From NCBI GenBank assembly GCA_021234155.1, contig JAJEKV010000001.1, positions 310,001 to 374,000 on the forward strand: a DNA stretch of 64,000 nt. Reading direction: 5' to 3'. Source of the stretch: Isoetes taiwanensis (Eukaryota > Streptophyta > Lycopodiopsida > Isoetales > Isoetaceae). This document shows positions 1-13,250 of the stretch, one piece after another. A model generated the notes under the pieces. The model saw nothing but the letters and a program-made list of their open reading frames with translations, searched no databases and was not told the origin of the DNA. The translations under genes were made by a program, and so were the position numbers. Position 1 is the stretch's first letter; each line of letters opens with the position of its first letter.

Positions 1-347
1 CAAACTGATGAGGGTATAGATACCACCAAGGCTAAGGCAGCACCCATATAGGCTACAAGGTAGCCATCGAAGGCTACAATAATTGCCCATACAAGGCTAC
101 CTAACTATCCAGTCCCCTTGTCAATAAGGGCTTACAATTAAATGCTAAGACTAATAAATCAACCATCTATTGTAAAATAAGCATTGGCATTTAGAGGAAA
201 CACGTTGATATCGATTTGAATTATTTACAAACAAGTTGCATTTCATTAGAGTAGATCTCATGCGATTCCAAATTTTTTTAGCCTTATTTCTAACAAAAAG
301 GACATCTGAAGCATTCTAGGGCTTATTTGTCATTGAAAGTAAGAGTT

Positions 348-379
<32 letters not shown>

Positions 380-2783
380 GTGGAGGGGAATCCCTTTACA
401 AGACATTTCTGCTCTTTTTCTCAGATGAATAGTCGACAAATGTAATCACAACAAAGTGCAATTTTTGAGAAAATTTATATTTATAAATGGGTTCATTACA
501 ATATATATCACAGTCAACAAAGAGACCATGGCAACCGTGTTGTCACAACGGTTACACCCTCTTCACACACGGACCACCTAAATGGGAACATGTGTGGAGT
601 ATCCTCCGACCTGTTCCAAGTCGTGAGAGCAACTTGAAGACAAAAGGTGCTTCATGAGCTACGCGTTGGCCTGTCCAACCGATATCATCACCCTCTTCTC
701 GCCTCCTTCCTTTGATGAACAGATCTTTCCATTGCTCTCGAACATGTACTATTTGGTCAGGATAAGGATTGCAAAAGACAGAATCAAGTTTGTCAAGTGA
801 TGCTACAGACATGAAAATAAAATAAGAACTAGTTATGAGAAAGACAGGTCTGAGGGCCTTTCTTGATGCATGAGTCAAGAAAAATAGCTCACAAGACAAA
901 TAAAATAAGAACTAGTTTTGAGGGCCATTCTAATACATGCAGGTTTGAAGGCCTTTCTCCATTCACGAGTCGAACCTTTGTAGCGAGTCGAGAAAGGTAA
1001 CTCAGGGCGCAAAAGGCATGTCTTAGGGCCCTTCTCGACTCGCTTCCCTTGCGCATGTCATCCTCATTTACATTATGGAATATATGTCTATGATGTGTTT
1101 CGGCCATGTCTTTCGTGCCATACCCAATCATACCCTAGAAATAGTATAATTTAGAGTCCTTCAGCACTATGCATAAAATCATGTAATCAATGGGCTTTAA
1201 TGTTCCCCATCCAAGGAATTTCTTCAACATTTTATTCACACAAGTATAGAGCATTTATTCTAAATACACACTGCCAATGAAAGTAATTTACCTCAACTCC
1301 ACTCTTAGAAAATCACAAGTTTTATCATAGAATGCAAGGTCAATGTCTTTCCCACTTGAACTTAAAGTAACATTAACATCAAGATTACGATCCTCACCTA
1401 GTTGGAACAATTTGCCTTTTGGTGTGGCTGCATCCTTCTCCTGCATTTTCCTCTGCCACTAGGTTCTATATCTTTGATTTCTTTCAACTGGTCGCTTCCT
1501 CATTGCAAATCCAAAAAGATATAGCATGCCCTGATAAGTCCAAATGCTGGGGAGTTCTAAAGAGTATGGCCCTAGCCCATCATCTCCTCGTCGTCCCTAG
1601 CCCATCCGCCTCTCAATTCCGAGGCGATGCACTCCCATGCAAATGAATGCAACCATTCTGCACTTCTTTATGTGCAAATGCATCAAGAGCTACCATTGTG
1701 GACCCCCAGTATGCATGATACTAATTTGGATTTTTTAGCATGTTGTCTTTACCATTTCTAAAGCCCTAGCATTCTAAAGCTTACTTAGGAAGCACGTATC
1801 TAGATATTGTTGTTTACCTGTATGCACCTTTGTTAGTGCACATTCCATCGGAGAATCATAAAGTTCATTTCTCCTTCTAGCATGCTTTAAGCCATTGTGG
1901 ACCTATGGCCATTGTGTACGCGAGGTTTGGAAGTTGAGTGTCTTCCACATTGACCATTTTTATAAGTTTATGATGTGACATTCTAGTCAAATCCTCTGTA
2001 GAGGTAGGAAATCTGTCCCTTGTATGGAATCATGGACTTGACTCCAAGTACCTGAGTCAGAAAGGCTTTTTGAACTCGCTCCAAGTCAACCTAGGTGGCA
2101 AGTCATATTACTGGTCTCCATACTTACACTATATATAATAGAACTGGCTCTACCAAAACCCAAAACAGGCATGTCTAGTAGCACCAGTCATAAAGCTCTG
2201 CTCTGTGACATTTGTTACGCATTGCATATAACGCCTTCCAACCTGATGTCACCCGCTATCGAATATAAGTATTTTAGTACGTGAGCATTGCTTCCAGGTA
2301 CTTATATATTCGTACTACTTCCACATTTAGTGTTGTCTTTAGTGGCTAACATTTGCCGTTTGGCTAATATTTTTGAATTTCATGAAAACTACTTATGGTG
2401 CCCAGCGTCGCCGAACCTTACTACAATCTGAAAGGATGGTGGTTTTATTGCTGTTAGAAGAAAGAATGTGGCAATTTTTATTTTTGACATGATCCTAAGA
2501 GGAAGGAATGTGTGAATGTGAGTGTGGGTATGAGGGGCATTATTTATTTCATGGTTTGTGTTGATTCGGTGCATAATAGAAATGCCCAAGAAAGATGCTT
2601 CTAGCTACATGGCGAAATGCATCATGAAATAAAATAGGTAGAAATGTGAAGAATACACTCCTAGAATACTCCATCCTTTGATTGAGGCATCTAGTACATA
2701 TACAAATCCATCATTATAACAATAAAGATCAATACATATACAAACGTGCATTTCCTTTTAACATTATTGATACAAGAAATTTA

Positions 2784-2807
2784 TCGCGGCGGCCAAGGCC
2801 GCCGCGA
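2784..2807. repeat. Perfect 11-bp-arm GC palindrome
   Basis: Two 11-base arms (tcgcggcggcc / ggccgccgcga) separated by AA form a very stable hairpin within AT-rich DNA. Such hairpins end many Helitrons, but no CTRR-T sits at the right distance on either strand, so the origin is unknown. Confidence 0.7.
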
Positions 2808-3401
2808 ACATTTCTCTTCACCAACTCACTTATTAATTTGAAAGTTTGTTCAATGCAAAAATGGTGATAATTCTACAATTTTTGAAACATTTTAGGATTT
2901 TCATAACTACCTAGTCATTTTCGTGTAAAGACAATGTATATGAGACCGTGATGTTTGACATCGTACATTTTCTTCCATGTTAACTTCAGACCCCTTAAGG
3001 AATCGTATTAACTCCAAGACTCTTTAAGAACTAGTCATTTTATGTTAATCATCGTGCCTAACTAGTTCATCGTAATCTTGTTGGTTTTTTAAGATTTAAA
3101 GTCAATATATCAGGAAGTATTTGATATTGCTTTCTTTGCTTTTGCATTATTCCACCGGGTTATGAAGATATAGCCCTTGAGTCCTGCTCCATGGATTCTT
3201 AGTAATCCACTTTGCGAAACTAATAATCCACTTTACGAAAGCCTATGCTAACGATGCAGACCTATTAAGCACTTCTTTAACTATTTCACGTCTTTGACAA
3301 CTCTCTTGTATTCTATAGCTAACAAAGCATATATGGTGTCCCCAAAATGAACCAAATTAGAAGCCACAAGTAGAAAGGAAAAGCAGATGAAGGCTAAATT
3401 A

Positions 3402-3560
3402 TTGCCATTGGAAACCCAAGCCTTGATGCCATATTTGCAGTTGTAACATTTGTGGTAGTACAACTTGATGCCATGTTTTGTTTTTCATTGCCATTGGAAA
3501 CCCAAGCTTTGATGCCATATTTGCAGTTGTAACATTTGTGGTAGTACAACTTGATGCCAT
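3402..3560. repeat. Tandem duplication, period about 86 bp
   Basis: Two near-identical copies (3402-3474 and 3488-3560) begin with attgccattggaaaccc and end with acaacttgatgccat. They are separated by a short filler. No coding meaning is seen. Confidence 0.85.
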
Positions 3561-5823
3561 CCGCCGGGAGAGAACCATCACACCATCACAGGAGACATGT
3601 CAGCACAAATGACTTCCATCTAATGGTTATGGACCCTACAATCTTAGTGTTGAATTGGTGTTGAAGGATAACCATAACCTGTATGATGCAAAACACAACC
3701 ATCTTCTATATATAGGCCCTGCAAATATATGTATATATGTTATGTAATCAAAAGATTTCCCAAATTTTATGCCAACATATTGATGTGAATATCCAAAAAA
3801 GAAACCAACCAAATTGTACCAAAGAGACTTTTTAAATTGTACACTATAACAATTTCCACATTGTACCAAAGAGACTTTTTAAATTGTACACCCGTAACAA
3901 TTTCCACAACCAACTGATACTTATAACAATTTCCACAATCCATAATCTGAATGAAGAGCAAAATGTTTGTACCATTACTTAAGCCATCAAATTTAGTTGT
4001 TGTCGAATATCAAATGGTGATAATATGGCAATATCAAAGTTTAGTCAAAAGTATTTGTATCTTATCAACTTTAAAAAAAGGAAATAAACATGGTCAAGAA
4101 ATATCCAGAGCTTGAATTGAGTACACAAATAGATAATATACGTATTGAATTCTGGAACTACACAGAGAGATAGAACTTCAGAGAGATAGAACTGCACATA
4201 GAGAAATAGAGCATTAAAATGGAAGTAGATAGATACACGAAAAAATTCAGAGAAAAGGCTTTGTCAATGAAATTTTTTTTGAGACTGCTTCACTTCTGAA
4301 AAATCCCCTCTAACAAGAGCCTATTTATACACTATTTATACACAGTTTCCAGCCATGTTTGCTGCTACTTCTCATGGTTCTGCTCATGATTCAGTTCATG
4401 ATTCAGTCCTGGAAGGATCCCATTATACACCTCAAAGCTTTGCATTTCCCATTGACGTTATTTTGTGATGGGCAAAGCTTTGGTATTCAATAGGAAGGGG
4501 CAACCCACACCCTAATTATGAAAGGAGCAACTCATAGGCAACTGCGTGATCCCAATCGATAAAAAATAAATTGACATGTATGAGACATGAGACATCTAGA
4601 TTTACCTTGCTAGATGTCGCCTAAGGGGTAGAGCTCGGTAGACCACCAACGAGTCTTGTCGGAAAGAGCAAGATGCCACATTGATCCCGTTATGAGATAA
4701 TAAGATCTAATCCGGGAATAGTTGGGGCTATCTGAGCCAAGTTTGCTTGCTTTCCGCATAAGAATAGCTTGAGTTCCACTTAGATTTATTCTCAAGCAAA
4801 GATGGAAAAGCGCCAGATCAGCATTTTAATAGCCAACTGAGGCTTTAGTGGCGTGTGCTTGCCCCTGCATTATTCAGGGCTAAAAAGGCTAAAAAGGATT
4901 GGGGTCCGGTTCAAAATTGCGCTTCTTCATGCCCGACTTGGATTTTTCTCCCATAGGCTAGCTTTTCCTTCTCCAAGCTATGATAATAATGTGGATGGAG
5001 AATGTGGGTTCCTTAATGAACTACCTGAATACCTGTGCAAAACCAAAAAAGAACAAAAGAATTCAAAAGCGTGGGACAAAGGCCCTTACAGATTATGACC
5101 GACATCTCTCCCTTCTCCCTTCGATCATTTTGTGCGGCCCGCCACGATGCGAGTTTATGATTTGTCCTTTCAAATAATGCCTACCGTTGCCAGTTATATA
5201 GGCACTGAAGGACAAAAAACATGACTCTATCTCAGATCCAAAAGATGCATGTAAGAACTTGACAGAGCCGTTAGGCCGTTTCCTTGTATGCCGATCCAGG
5301 CTTGTTTCGGCCAAGTCCAGGCAGACATCTCCTTATGCACACGATTTTCTTTTCACCACTCTTAAATGATCCGACAATCCCTTTGTGAAGGCATTTTTCG
5401 GCCACAATATTGCTGAGCAAAAGCTTCAAATATAACCTACCATACTTGTCAAAGGGAACAGAACCGATGGATCCGCCATAGCCAAGAGCGCATCCGCCTT
5501 AAAGCGGTGGAAGATGGTTCTCGAGAACCGAGATGCACTCAATAAACTGCTGGTTCCCTGAAGCCGGATAGAAGACGGATGCAGCCAGTGATGAGACTGC
5601 AGCAACTGCAGTTTGCATCTTATCCGGATAGGCCTCTAAAATGCATACTGCCGTAGCTCGCCATAGCCCACCCTGCCATCGCTATGGAGTTTAGCAGAAA
5701 AGCGAATAGATATGGATTGCAGAGCAAGAAAGGGAAAGAGGAAACCTAGCAGGGCCGGAATTGAGCAGGGCGGCTATTAATGGCTTTGCTTTTTTTTTTT
5801 GAGTCTTTTTTTAAAATGAAAAC

Positions 5824-5959
5824 TTACACGTGTCTCTCCTACGCTTTTTCCTGGCGAAAAAATATTAGGTTCAAACAGAAATCCCTTTTGCTTTACACGT
5901 GTCTCCTACGCTTTTTCCTGGCGAAAAAATATTAGGTTCAAACAGAAATCCCTTTTGCT
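5824..5959. repeat. Tandem duplication, about 68-bp unit
   Basis: The block starting ttacacgtgtct and ending cccttttgct is present twice (5824-5892, 5893-5959), with a 2-bp difference in length. It lies just outside the truncated left LTR and may mark the rearrangement that removed the start of that LTR. Confidence 0.85.
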
Positions 5960-5986
5960 TTATATATGTTAAGATAAATGTTAAAG

Positions 5987-6489
5987 TTAGTCAACACTTT
6001 ATAAGATTTTAAAAGAATGTGAGCCAAGATATTAACGGCCGTGGCTGATAACAGGCCGCGAGGCTTGGTTCCAAAATTAAGCTCTGACTAGTTCGGAAAA
6101 GGTCGATCCGCATCTGCAGATGATCGGATCTAAGATATTTATAGCCGAACTATCCTTTTCCATAATTATCTATAACCTTTAATTAGATATCAGGGAAAAG
6201 GGAGCCGGGTAAAAGGTCTGACTCTGTTCCCTATAAAAGGAATGGTGAATGCTGAAGGGAACTTACTCTACTCTGCTCAATTCCGGATCTTGGGTGTACA
6301 TGCCAGTTTCTAGCTCTAGTTCTTGTAGAAGTTTTGATTGGTATAGTCTAGTACCGAGTTGAGCTAAGCAAGATAACGATTTCTTGCGAAGACTTCTGAG
6401 CCCGGTTGGGTGGAAGATATTCTCCTAAAGGCTGGAGTATTGTTTGAGTCTTAAATTGTTTGCCTCTTAGTTTTTAGTGTGTTGTATCA
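5987..6489 (+). repeat. Left LTR, 5' truncated
   Basis: This matches the last four-fifths of the right LTR almost base for base. It contains a TATA-like ctataaaagg near 6232 and ends gttgtatca just before the primer-binding site. The first roughly 140 bases present in the right LTR are absent here, so the outer target duplication cannot be checked. Confidence 0.88.
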
Positions 6490-6492
6490 ATT

Positions 6493-6504
6493 TGGTATCA
6501 GAGC
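6493..6504 (+). promoter_or_regulatory. Primer-binding site (initiator Met-tRNA type)
   Basis: The word tggtatcagagc lies three bases after the left LTR. This is the classic plant LTR-element site complementary to the 3' end of initiator Met-tRNA. Confidence 0.88.
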
Positions 6505-9321
6505 CCAAGTTTAGAAGCCATTGGAAGCTGTGGGCAAAGTCTGTCGGATTAGATATGGGAGATTACTGTATGCAGGGGATTATCTTTAACCTCTAGGCTT
6601 GTCTGAGAAAGCCGTTTGCAGTCTGAACCCATGCAATTCTTCATGGCCAACAATTTTTGTTTGGATTGAAGAGCCGGGTCAAGCAAATTGGTATTGGGGT
6701 TATGGGCTTCTAAGGAAATCATGTACAGACATGCAATCGGGAATATTAATGTCTGGCAAAGATCATAAGGATGCTATGGAAACCGATGGTTTTTCTACTT
6801 CTGCCCAGATCTCTGCCATCGCGGTAAATGTCGGACGCTGACATGTTATACCCAGCCTTAAATGGCAAAAAATCCGCTAAGTCCACAAAAACGCCGTGTA
6901 ATTTTTTTTGGGCGTGGCTATAACATGTCAAACACACGGATATACCACGGATATACCCGTGGGTATAACATGTCAGCGTCCGATATTTACTGCGCTCCCT
7001 CTGCAGATCTCTGGAGGGTAATCGCCATAAGGGAATTGTTGACGTGGTGTTGACATAAATTATGCATGTTCCTCTTCTTGCTGGTCGATGCCCAAATAGT
7101 CACATACGTTCCCTACTATAGTAATCGCTGGTCCTTTTATGGCTAAAACTTCACATATATGTCTGGTCCTAAATATAAGAGGTCGACATCTTTCTCTCTG
7201 TCATTTAGTCACCTGCTTCTCTTGGTCGCAGTTTGATAGCTTGATAAAGGAGAACTGGCAATTTCAATACTTTCATGGCATACCATGCATGAGAGGACAC
7301 TTTAACCCTCAAAGCAGATTCCATTGTTTTCCGAGTCTAGTATTTGACCAAAGTAATCCAGCTTGGACAATTCGAAAGTAGAAACTATAGTGAAGATTCT
7401 CAACAAGGCTTCTTAGAAAGTGTAGCCTTTGGGCACTCCAAAGGTATTCTATGTAGAAGTTGCAGGCAAATTGGTCGTTTTGGCTTGAGTTGGTATGGAG
7501 ATTGTGTTGAGAGCATGGCAACATCTGACAATGTTGGCTGGTATAACAAGCAGCTCCATAGCAGAATTCTAATCACTATCTATCTGATCCATTCATCAGA
7601 CTAAGTTATCACAAGGGTTGTGAAATCCAGAGCATCCCATTGGATATGGGCAGTAGATGGAGGACATCTGCAGGTGGCTGAATTGAAGAGCTTATTTGGC
7701 AAACCTTTTCGCAAAAAAGAAACGTTTGCATGTTGCCTGGAATTAATCAGTTGCAATATACTAAGAAGAGATTGCAAAGCAATATACTGTTAGCCTATAG
7801 GAAGCATGTAAGGTATGAAGAAGAAGCAGGTCTGTCAAGCATCATGCGGAAAATATTTGGGTTAGAATCAGAAATCTCACCCGACTGTCGAATTTAGAAC
7901 GGGCTTAATAGTATTGGATTGACAACTAAGAATGAAGTTGTTTTGTATTTCCAACCATGAAATTGATGGTGGAAGAACTAACTATAGCAGAACATTCAAT
8001 TTGAGCCATGAGTTAGACACACAGACACACAGATGGGTGATCCTGGACAAGCATATCTTGCAAAGTCTGATCCAGACTTTAGTTGCTCATGTTGTGTTTG
8101 AATCGTTGATGTATTTCCAAGGACATATTCCACTTGGAATATCTGATGGGAGCACTTGATTCTGCGGAACACCAGCATTACCAAACCAACATACATGCAT
8201 TGCAACGGCTTACACAATCTCAAGGGAAATCAGACAAAAGTCTTATCCATGAAAATATTGTCTAGACTAGATCGGGTTTCAATTGGATCTCATTATAGGA
8301 AGTGGCCTTGTTGATTTGCATGTGAGATGATATAGACAACGATGTGTATATTTTCTACATGGCAAGAAATTGAGCTTCCGGGGAGTTTGTTGTCTGAAGA
8401 AAGAAACCTGAGAATCAAAACCTTCCAAAAATATTTTCACGTAGATAGTTATTTGGAGGAGGCATTGCGGGTATTGCCGAATGCTCTTTTCTGGAGTCGT
8501 TGGACTTATTCTCCTGGAAAAAATCATTGCTTGTACGATGGTTTGAGAAGATCCACTTAAGGTTTGGTCTCATTATTATGGTCATCTAAGGTGGGTTTGA
8601 CAAAGCTTTCAGGGTTAGTAACTCTAGCTCTAGTGAGACTATATTTGCTGGCTTCAACACTACAATGAGGTCGAAAAATATCATGAATATATATACAAGT
8701 GGAAAAAGGACGTGATAAAGTGCAAAGGTAGCTACGATGGTGAATGGAACATTGACATAGGAAATTTTAGGAATTCAAGGTTCATGTTAGCTGGAGACAA
8801 TACCTACGACTAAGACTAAGATGCAGTCGATAAAGGGGAACCTTAAAGGTTGTTGTGTAGAAAGTCTAGACATAAATTGTCAATGTGGTACCAATGGGAT
8901 GGTCTAAGCAATTGATCAGGAATAACATCACTATAAAAAAATTCAGTGACAAGTGATGCAGAGAATTCCTTGAGGATATATATGATTGCATGCCTAAGGA
9001 AAGGAGCTGATGACATTAGGGTTAAGATCCGAATGACTTAATGACTCCTCCTATCGATTCATATGTTAACCATGTAAAATATTTGGCAATGGAAGAGATA
9101 ATAACTGCTCTTGAGATAATTTATCTCAATGTTATGCTCATCGATAAATGGTCGAGGGCGATCCATTTTGAAAAGGGAAGGAATGTAATCATTTTCCACG
9201 CATGGATATAAAAGAATGTCAGGAGTTCATCTCGCAGAGTGCAGAAGTCAGAATGGAACAAGAATTTTACATTGAGTTACTCAGATGTATAGGTCAAAAG
9301 GATACATGAATGCCATGATCT
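6505..9321. other. Internal region of the fossil retroelement
   Basis: This is decayed internal retroelement sequence between the primer-binding site and the integrase-like segment. I see no long open frame. It is treated as fossil sequence of the Ty3/gypsy element. Confidence 0.5.
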
Positions 9322-9557
9322 CAAGGGGGATTCACTGTAAGTGCCATACAATGTGCCTGAGTGACTTGTAGGGGGGTTTTTTCGACCCATTTCCATACGT
9401 ATACGTAAGAGGTAGGGGGGTTTTTTGCCACTACTTGGGGTAAACTTTGTACGGAAGGGGTCGAATTTGCCTTTCAAGAAATCGTATACGGGGGTGTTTT
9501 TGATCACCCTATGCACGCACATGGCATACCCCCCTTACTATAAGTGAACCCCCCGGG
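9322..9557. mobile_element. hAT-type MITE, copy 1
   Basis: A 236-bp element with inverted ends (caagggggattcac ... gtgaaccccccggg) sits between perfect 8-bp target duplications (catgatct at 9314-9321 and 9558-9565). The 8-bp TSD and CAnGGGG-like ends suit the hAT superfamily. It encodes nothing and is non-autonomous. A second copy of the same family, in the other orientation, lies at 37985-38223. It is inserted within the Ty3/gypsy fossil, so it is younger than that element. Confidence 0.88.
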
Positions 9558-9729
9558 CATGATCTTCCACATGCTAGACATAGAGGCAATCAAACTACTT
9601 TGACCATTGCGAAGAGATGTTTTATTGGTATAAACTTGAAAGAAATGTTCAGAAGTATGTAGAAGCTTGTATTGCTTGACAACAAATCAAAGCCTCTACT
9701 AGCAAGCCTACCAGATTTATTCAGTTTTT

Positions 9730-9758
9730 GGGTCTAAGTTAGATATTGGGGTACAAAA
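9730..9758 (+). repeat. Left terminal inverted repeat of the 22.7-kb transposon
   Basis: It begins gggtctaagttag and ends ggggtacaaaa, identical to the reverse complement of 32438-32466. Perfect identity argues for a fairly recent insertion or strong constraint. Confidence 0.93.
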
Positions 9759-9933
9759 AAGCGCGAGAAGCGGAAGCGGAGAAAGCACGCTAAGCAGCGC
9801 CCGGACGCACCTTTTCGATTTCCGCGCCTTGCACTTCGATTCCGGCATTTTACAAATTGAATCATCCTCTTCAAGGCGCTTGCTCCGACCTCTTTGTTTC
9901 TTGCTACTTTTTTTTAAACTATCTTCTTTTCTC

Positions 9934-10282
9934 ATGGCTGGTGAAGGAATCATCCCACAGCAAAAGCTGAAATGGCTGGCGGAAAATGTTACTACAGATG
10001 ACTGGAACAGTGTTTGGTAATGGTTTCAGGCAAAATCAAAATCTACTTTGTTCAGCCTTATTTGAAGCAGAAATTGGATGGCTTGATCGATTTCTTGTAT
10101 GGAGATGGAGGTGTCCCGAATAATGAATTGAGGAAGCTAGTAGCATTATCATTTGCATGGGAAAACTGTAGTCGGGCAGAGCATAACCCTGAGGCTCATA
10201 GGGTTGATTGGGATGGTTACAAGAAACAGGTTAATGTTTGGTCCAGGAGAAAAAGGGATGACATTGATGTTAAAAAAGAAGA
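9934..10282 (+). CDS. N-terminal part of transposon accessory gene
   Basis: An open frame starts MAGEGIIPQQKLKWLAEN at 9934, about 175 bases inside the left TIR. It runs to a stop near 10018; a second frame overlapping by a few bases (10014 on) carries on with KQKLDGLIDFLYGDGGVPN and ends at the Helitron junction, so one small frameshift or a very short intron separates the two. The second segment is basic and has WDGYKKQVNVWSRRKRDD near its end. At 10282 the frame is cut by Helitron A. The codon split there (GA + T) is completed by base 17370, after which the frame continues for about 27 codons. I recognise no domain. It is probably the first exon of the gene whose RING and FCP1-like parts lie at 17370-19677. 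Confidence 0.55.
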
Positions 10283-12683
10283 CTAGTAACGGTGCCCAGC
10301 GTTGCTGGGCATAATTTGAAAACCTGTAAATCTTGGGAACTTGTGCATTTGTAGATTAGCGTCTTGGCCCTTGGATCATTTTTGAAACGAAAGAGTAACT
10401 CCTAGGCCCCCATATGTCCTAAGGGATGCTTGACACTATGGTATGATGTTAAAACTACTAACTAATTGTCTAACATATGGCCTTCAAACAAAGACTGCTC
10501 GTACTTTGAGATTTATAGGATTCATGCCAAAGCAATTTCGATATGTCTCTCCATGTATATACCAAAATGAAAGATCGGTTTATCCTTATGTTATAGATGC
10601 CCAAAGTTGTTGGGCAAAAGTTGATCGCATGTTAATGATATAGGCTATATATCACAAAAATATTGCAATGATCATGTTAGGAGGTTATTACATGCGCGTT
10701 AAATGCATTGAAGTGCTCAATGTCTTGTTTTTGTAGCTATGTTTATTAATGGGTGCAATCGCCTAGATGCAAACAATACATTTACAATGACTTGATATAA
10801 ATGTAATCTTTTACATAGGTTCTCTAGCTCTACAGACACACACAAATAATCTATGTATAAGGTTCACATATGCAAAATCAGCACACTTTAGCTACCCAAT
10901 TTGTATCTCTATAGCCAGATTACTCTCCTCATGTGAATCTTAACTAAGAGCAAATACAGGATAATTTGTACTTTGCTTGCCCTAAAGGCAATATCTATAA
11001 GACTTTGTTGAATCCAAATGACCTCAAAGATTGTTTCTCTGTCTTCATTGGAGTTCCCACATATGAGGGTTTATATCGTGTAACATTGAAATCTGCAAAA
11101 CTGAGGGCTTTATAGATTGGTATATAAATACATTTGATAACTCAAACCTGTGCCAAGAGGCATGTAGACAGTCTAGTGAGTACATTCCAAAGGCAGAAGG
11201 CACGTTGAGTAGCATTTTCCTTTTGGTTATGCTCATTTTATATGTGCACTCTTTCTAGACAGACTAATGCATAATTTTCAACCTCAAAACTACCTGATGT
11301 CATCTTGTTCTGAGTCTATTTTGCCCTCAAGTTGTATTTCTGGAGGGAAGGCATCAGGACGACCCTTGAAGTTAGAAAGTCCATTCTTAGCACCTTAGCG
11401 CCTCATTTAACCAAACAGCTTGTAGTCACCATATGGCTCATTCTTCCCAGCAAGAAATGGCCATCTGTAACATAATCCACCATTTCTTCTTTTCTAATGC
11501 AGATTCTTAATAAAAGCACGGGAATACTGTAGAATCAAAGGGTTCTTCCAGTAAGCAAAGGGTCCTCAAGCATCGCACCAATCTTAGATCCAGAGCAATA
11601 GAACTGTCGTCTTTCCCGTTTGTAATGCAAAATTATGAAGGCAAAAGCCCGAAAAAATGTAAAAGCAAGAAGGCCTTACAGCAAATCACTCTTGCAGAAG
11701 ATAGCGTGGAGCTTATATGAATCCATCTTAAAATTTGAAATTGCTGCAGCATGCCAAAGATCATGTAGACCCTTACGAATCCTGTCCAATAATCGATTTG
11801 GCATAATTCTTCCGGAGATATTGATGCTGATTATGAAGCAATGCTTCTGCTTGCCAAAGATGAAAAATGAAAGCAATGCCAAGGACGGAGTATACTCAGT
11901 CATACATGGTTGATGTCTCCTTTGTGAAATTTTTTTTGATTTTTTGATTTTTTTTTTTTGTTGTGACTTTTTAACTTTGTATACCTCTGCCCTGATTAAT
12001 AAATAGTGCATATGAAATGATTGTAAAATTAAAGCCAAAGAATAACTGCATGTTGCTAGCAAAGACAAAGAAACATTACCTCTGCATCTCACAGTGGCCC
12101 TAGATAGTGGCTGCCTGAGAGATTATCCATTGTTGCTCGCTAACTGGGAATCCAAAAGATTGCCTGTTTTGACGGAGCAGAGGGACACTCGATGCATGTG
12201 AAGCTTGAGAATGCATGTGAAAGAAGAAATGTAGCTTATTTTATAGGAAGATGCAGAAGTATCGAGAAGAAGAGAGCAATACCGGCAGCCAGGAAGCTAC
12301 GTTTTCCATGGAAGCAGAGGTTGGCGTTGAAGCAGAAAGTCACTGTGCTTCCGTTGCTCAAGATTGTGGTGGCACAATCTTTCTGGACCAGTCCATCTGT
12401 TGCTTTTGTATTTCTATTGTTCTGAGGCTCATGCTGACCCTGCTTTTGCCTGCAATCCCCTGCTTTGTTTTGTGCTAAAAGAATTTCAAAGAGCAGAAGC
12501 AATTGATGGTAAGGCAAGTAGGTCCGGCAATCGCTGCCTTCTCCACTCGCTACCTTCTCCACTCCTCGATCACGGAGAGAACCAATTTTCCCTCGGACCA
12601 CCCGATTTAGGGCTTCAATCTAAGCCATCCAATTTTAGGGCGAGACTTAAGACAGACATACATCATAATTTTATAATATAGGA
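10283..12683 (-). mobile_element. Helitron A (non-autonomous)
   Basis: On the minus strand it starts TCCTATATTATAAAATTATG (12683 downward) and ends with a perfect 8-bp-stem hairpin TGCCCAGC-AAC-GCTGGGCA, six bases, then CTAG at 10283, followed by T of the host. These are the canonical Helitron features: 5' TC, subterminal hairpin, CTRR, and insertion between A and T with no target duplication. It is 2401 bp long and has no Rep or helicase coding. Its 5' end abuts the CTAG of Helitron B directly. It shares its whole length with B, apart from two later insertions in B. Confidence 0.9.
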
Positions 12684-13250
12684 CTAGTAACGGTGCCCAG
12701 CGTTGCTGGGCATAATTTGAAAACCTGTAAATCTTGGGAACTTGTGCATTTGTAGATTAGCGTCTTGGCCCTTGGATCATTTTTGAAACGAAATAGTAAC
12801 TCCTAGGCCCCCATATGTCCTAAGGGATGCTTGACACTATGGTATGATGTTAAAACTACTAACTAATTGTCTAACATATGGCCTTCAAACAAAGACTGCT
12901 CGTACTTTGAGATTTATAGGATTCATGCCAAAGCAATTTCGATATGTCTCTCCATGTATATACCAAAATGAAAGATCGGTTTATCCTTATGTTATAGATG
13001 CCCAAAGTTGTTGGGCAAAAGTTGATCGCATGTTAATGATATAGGCTATATATCACAAAAATATTGCAATGATCATGTTAGGAGGTTATTACATGCGCGT
13101 TAAATGCATTGAGATGCTCAATGTCTTGTTTTTGTAGCTATGTTTATTAATGGGTGCAATCGCCTAGATGCAAACAATACATTTACAATGACTTGATATA
13201 AATGTAATCTTTTACATAGGTTCTCTAGCTCTACAGACACACACAAATAA

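Larger units (their letters stand above)
1..5986. other. Gene-poor flank of the retroelement
   Basis: I find no coding region with recognisable domains here; open frames are short and have no family resemblance. The stretch holds a poly-T run (351-379), a GC-rich perfect palindrome (2784-2807) and several short tandem duplications: around 820-1010 (a word beginning aataaaataagaactag, twice), 3402-3560, 3823-3910 (a roughly 44-bp unit ending in acaatttccaca) and 5824-5959. It is probably old transposon debris, but I cannot name a family. Confidence 0.5.

Noticed and set aside
2385-2415. Helitron 3' end (ggtgcccagcgtcgcc)
   Set aside because: It resembles the A/B terminus, but the hairpin partner strand is absent and the CTAG position is altered; too weak to call.
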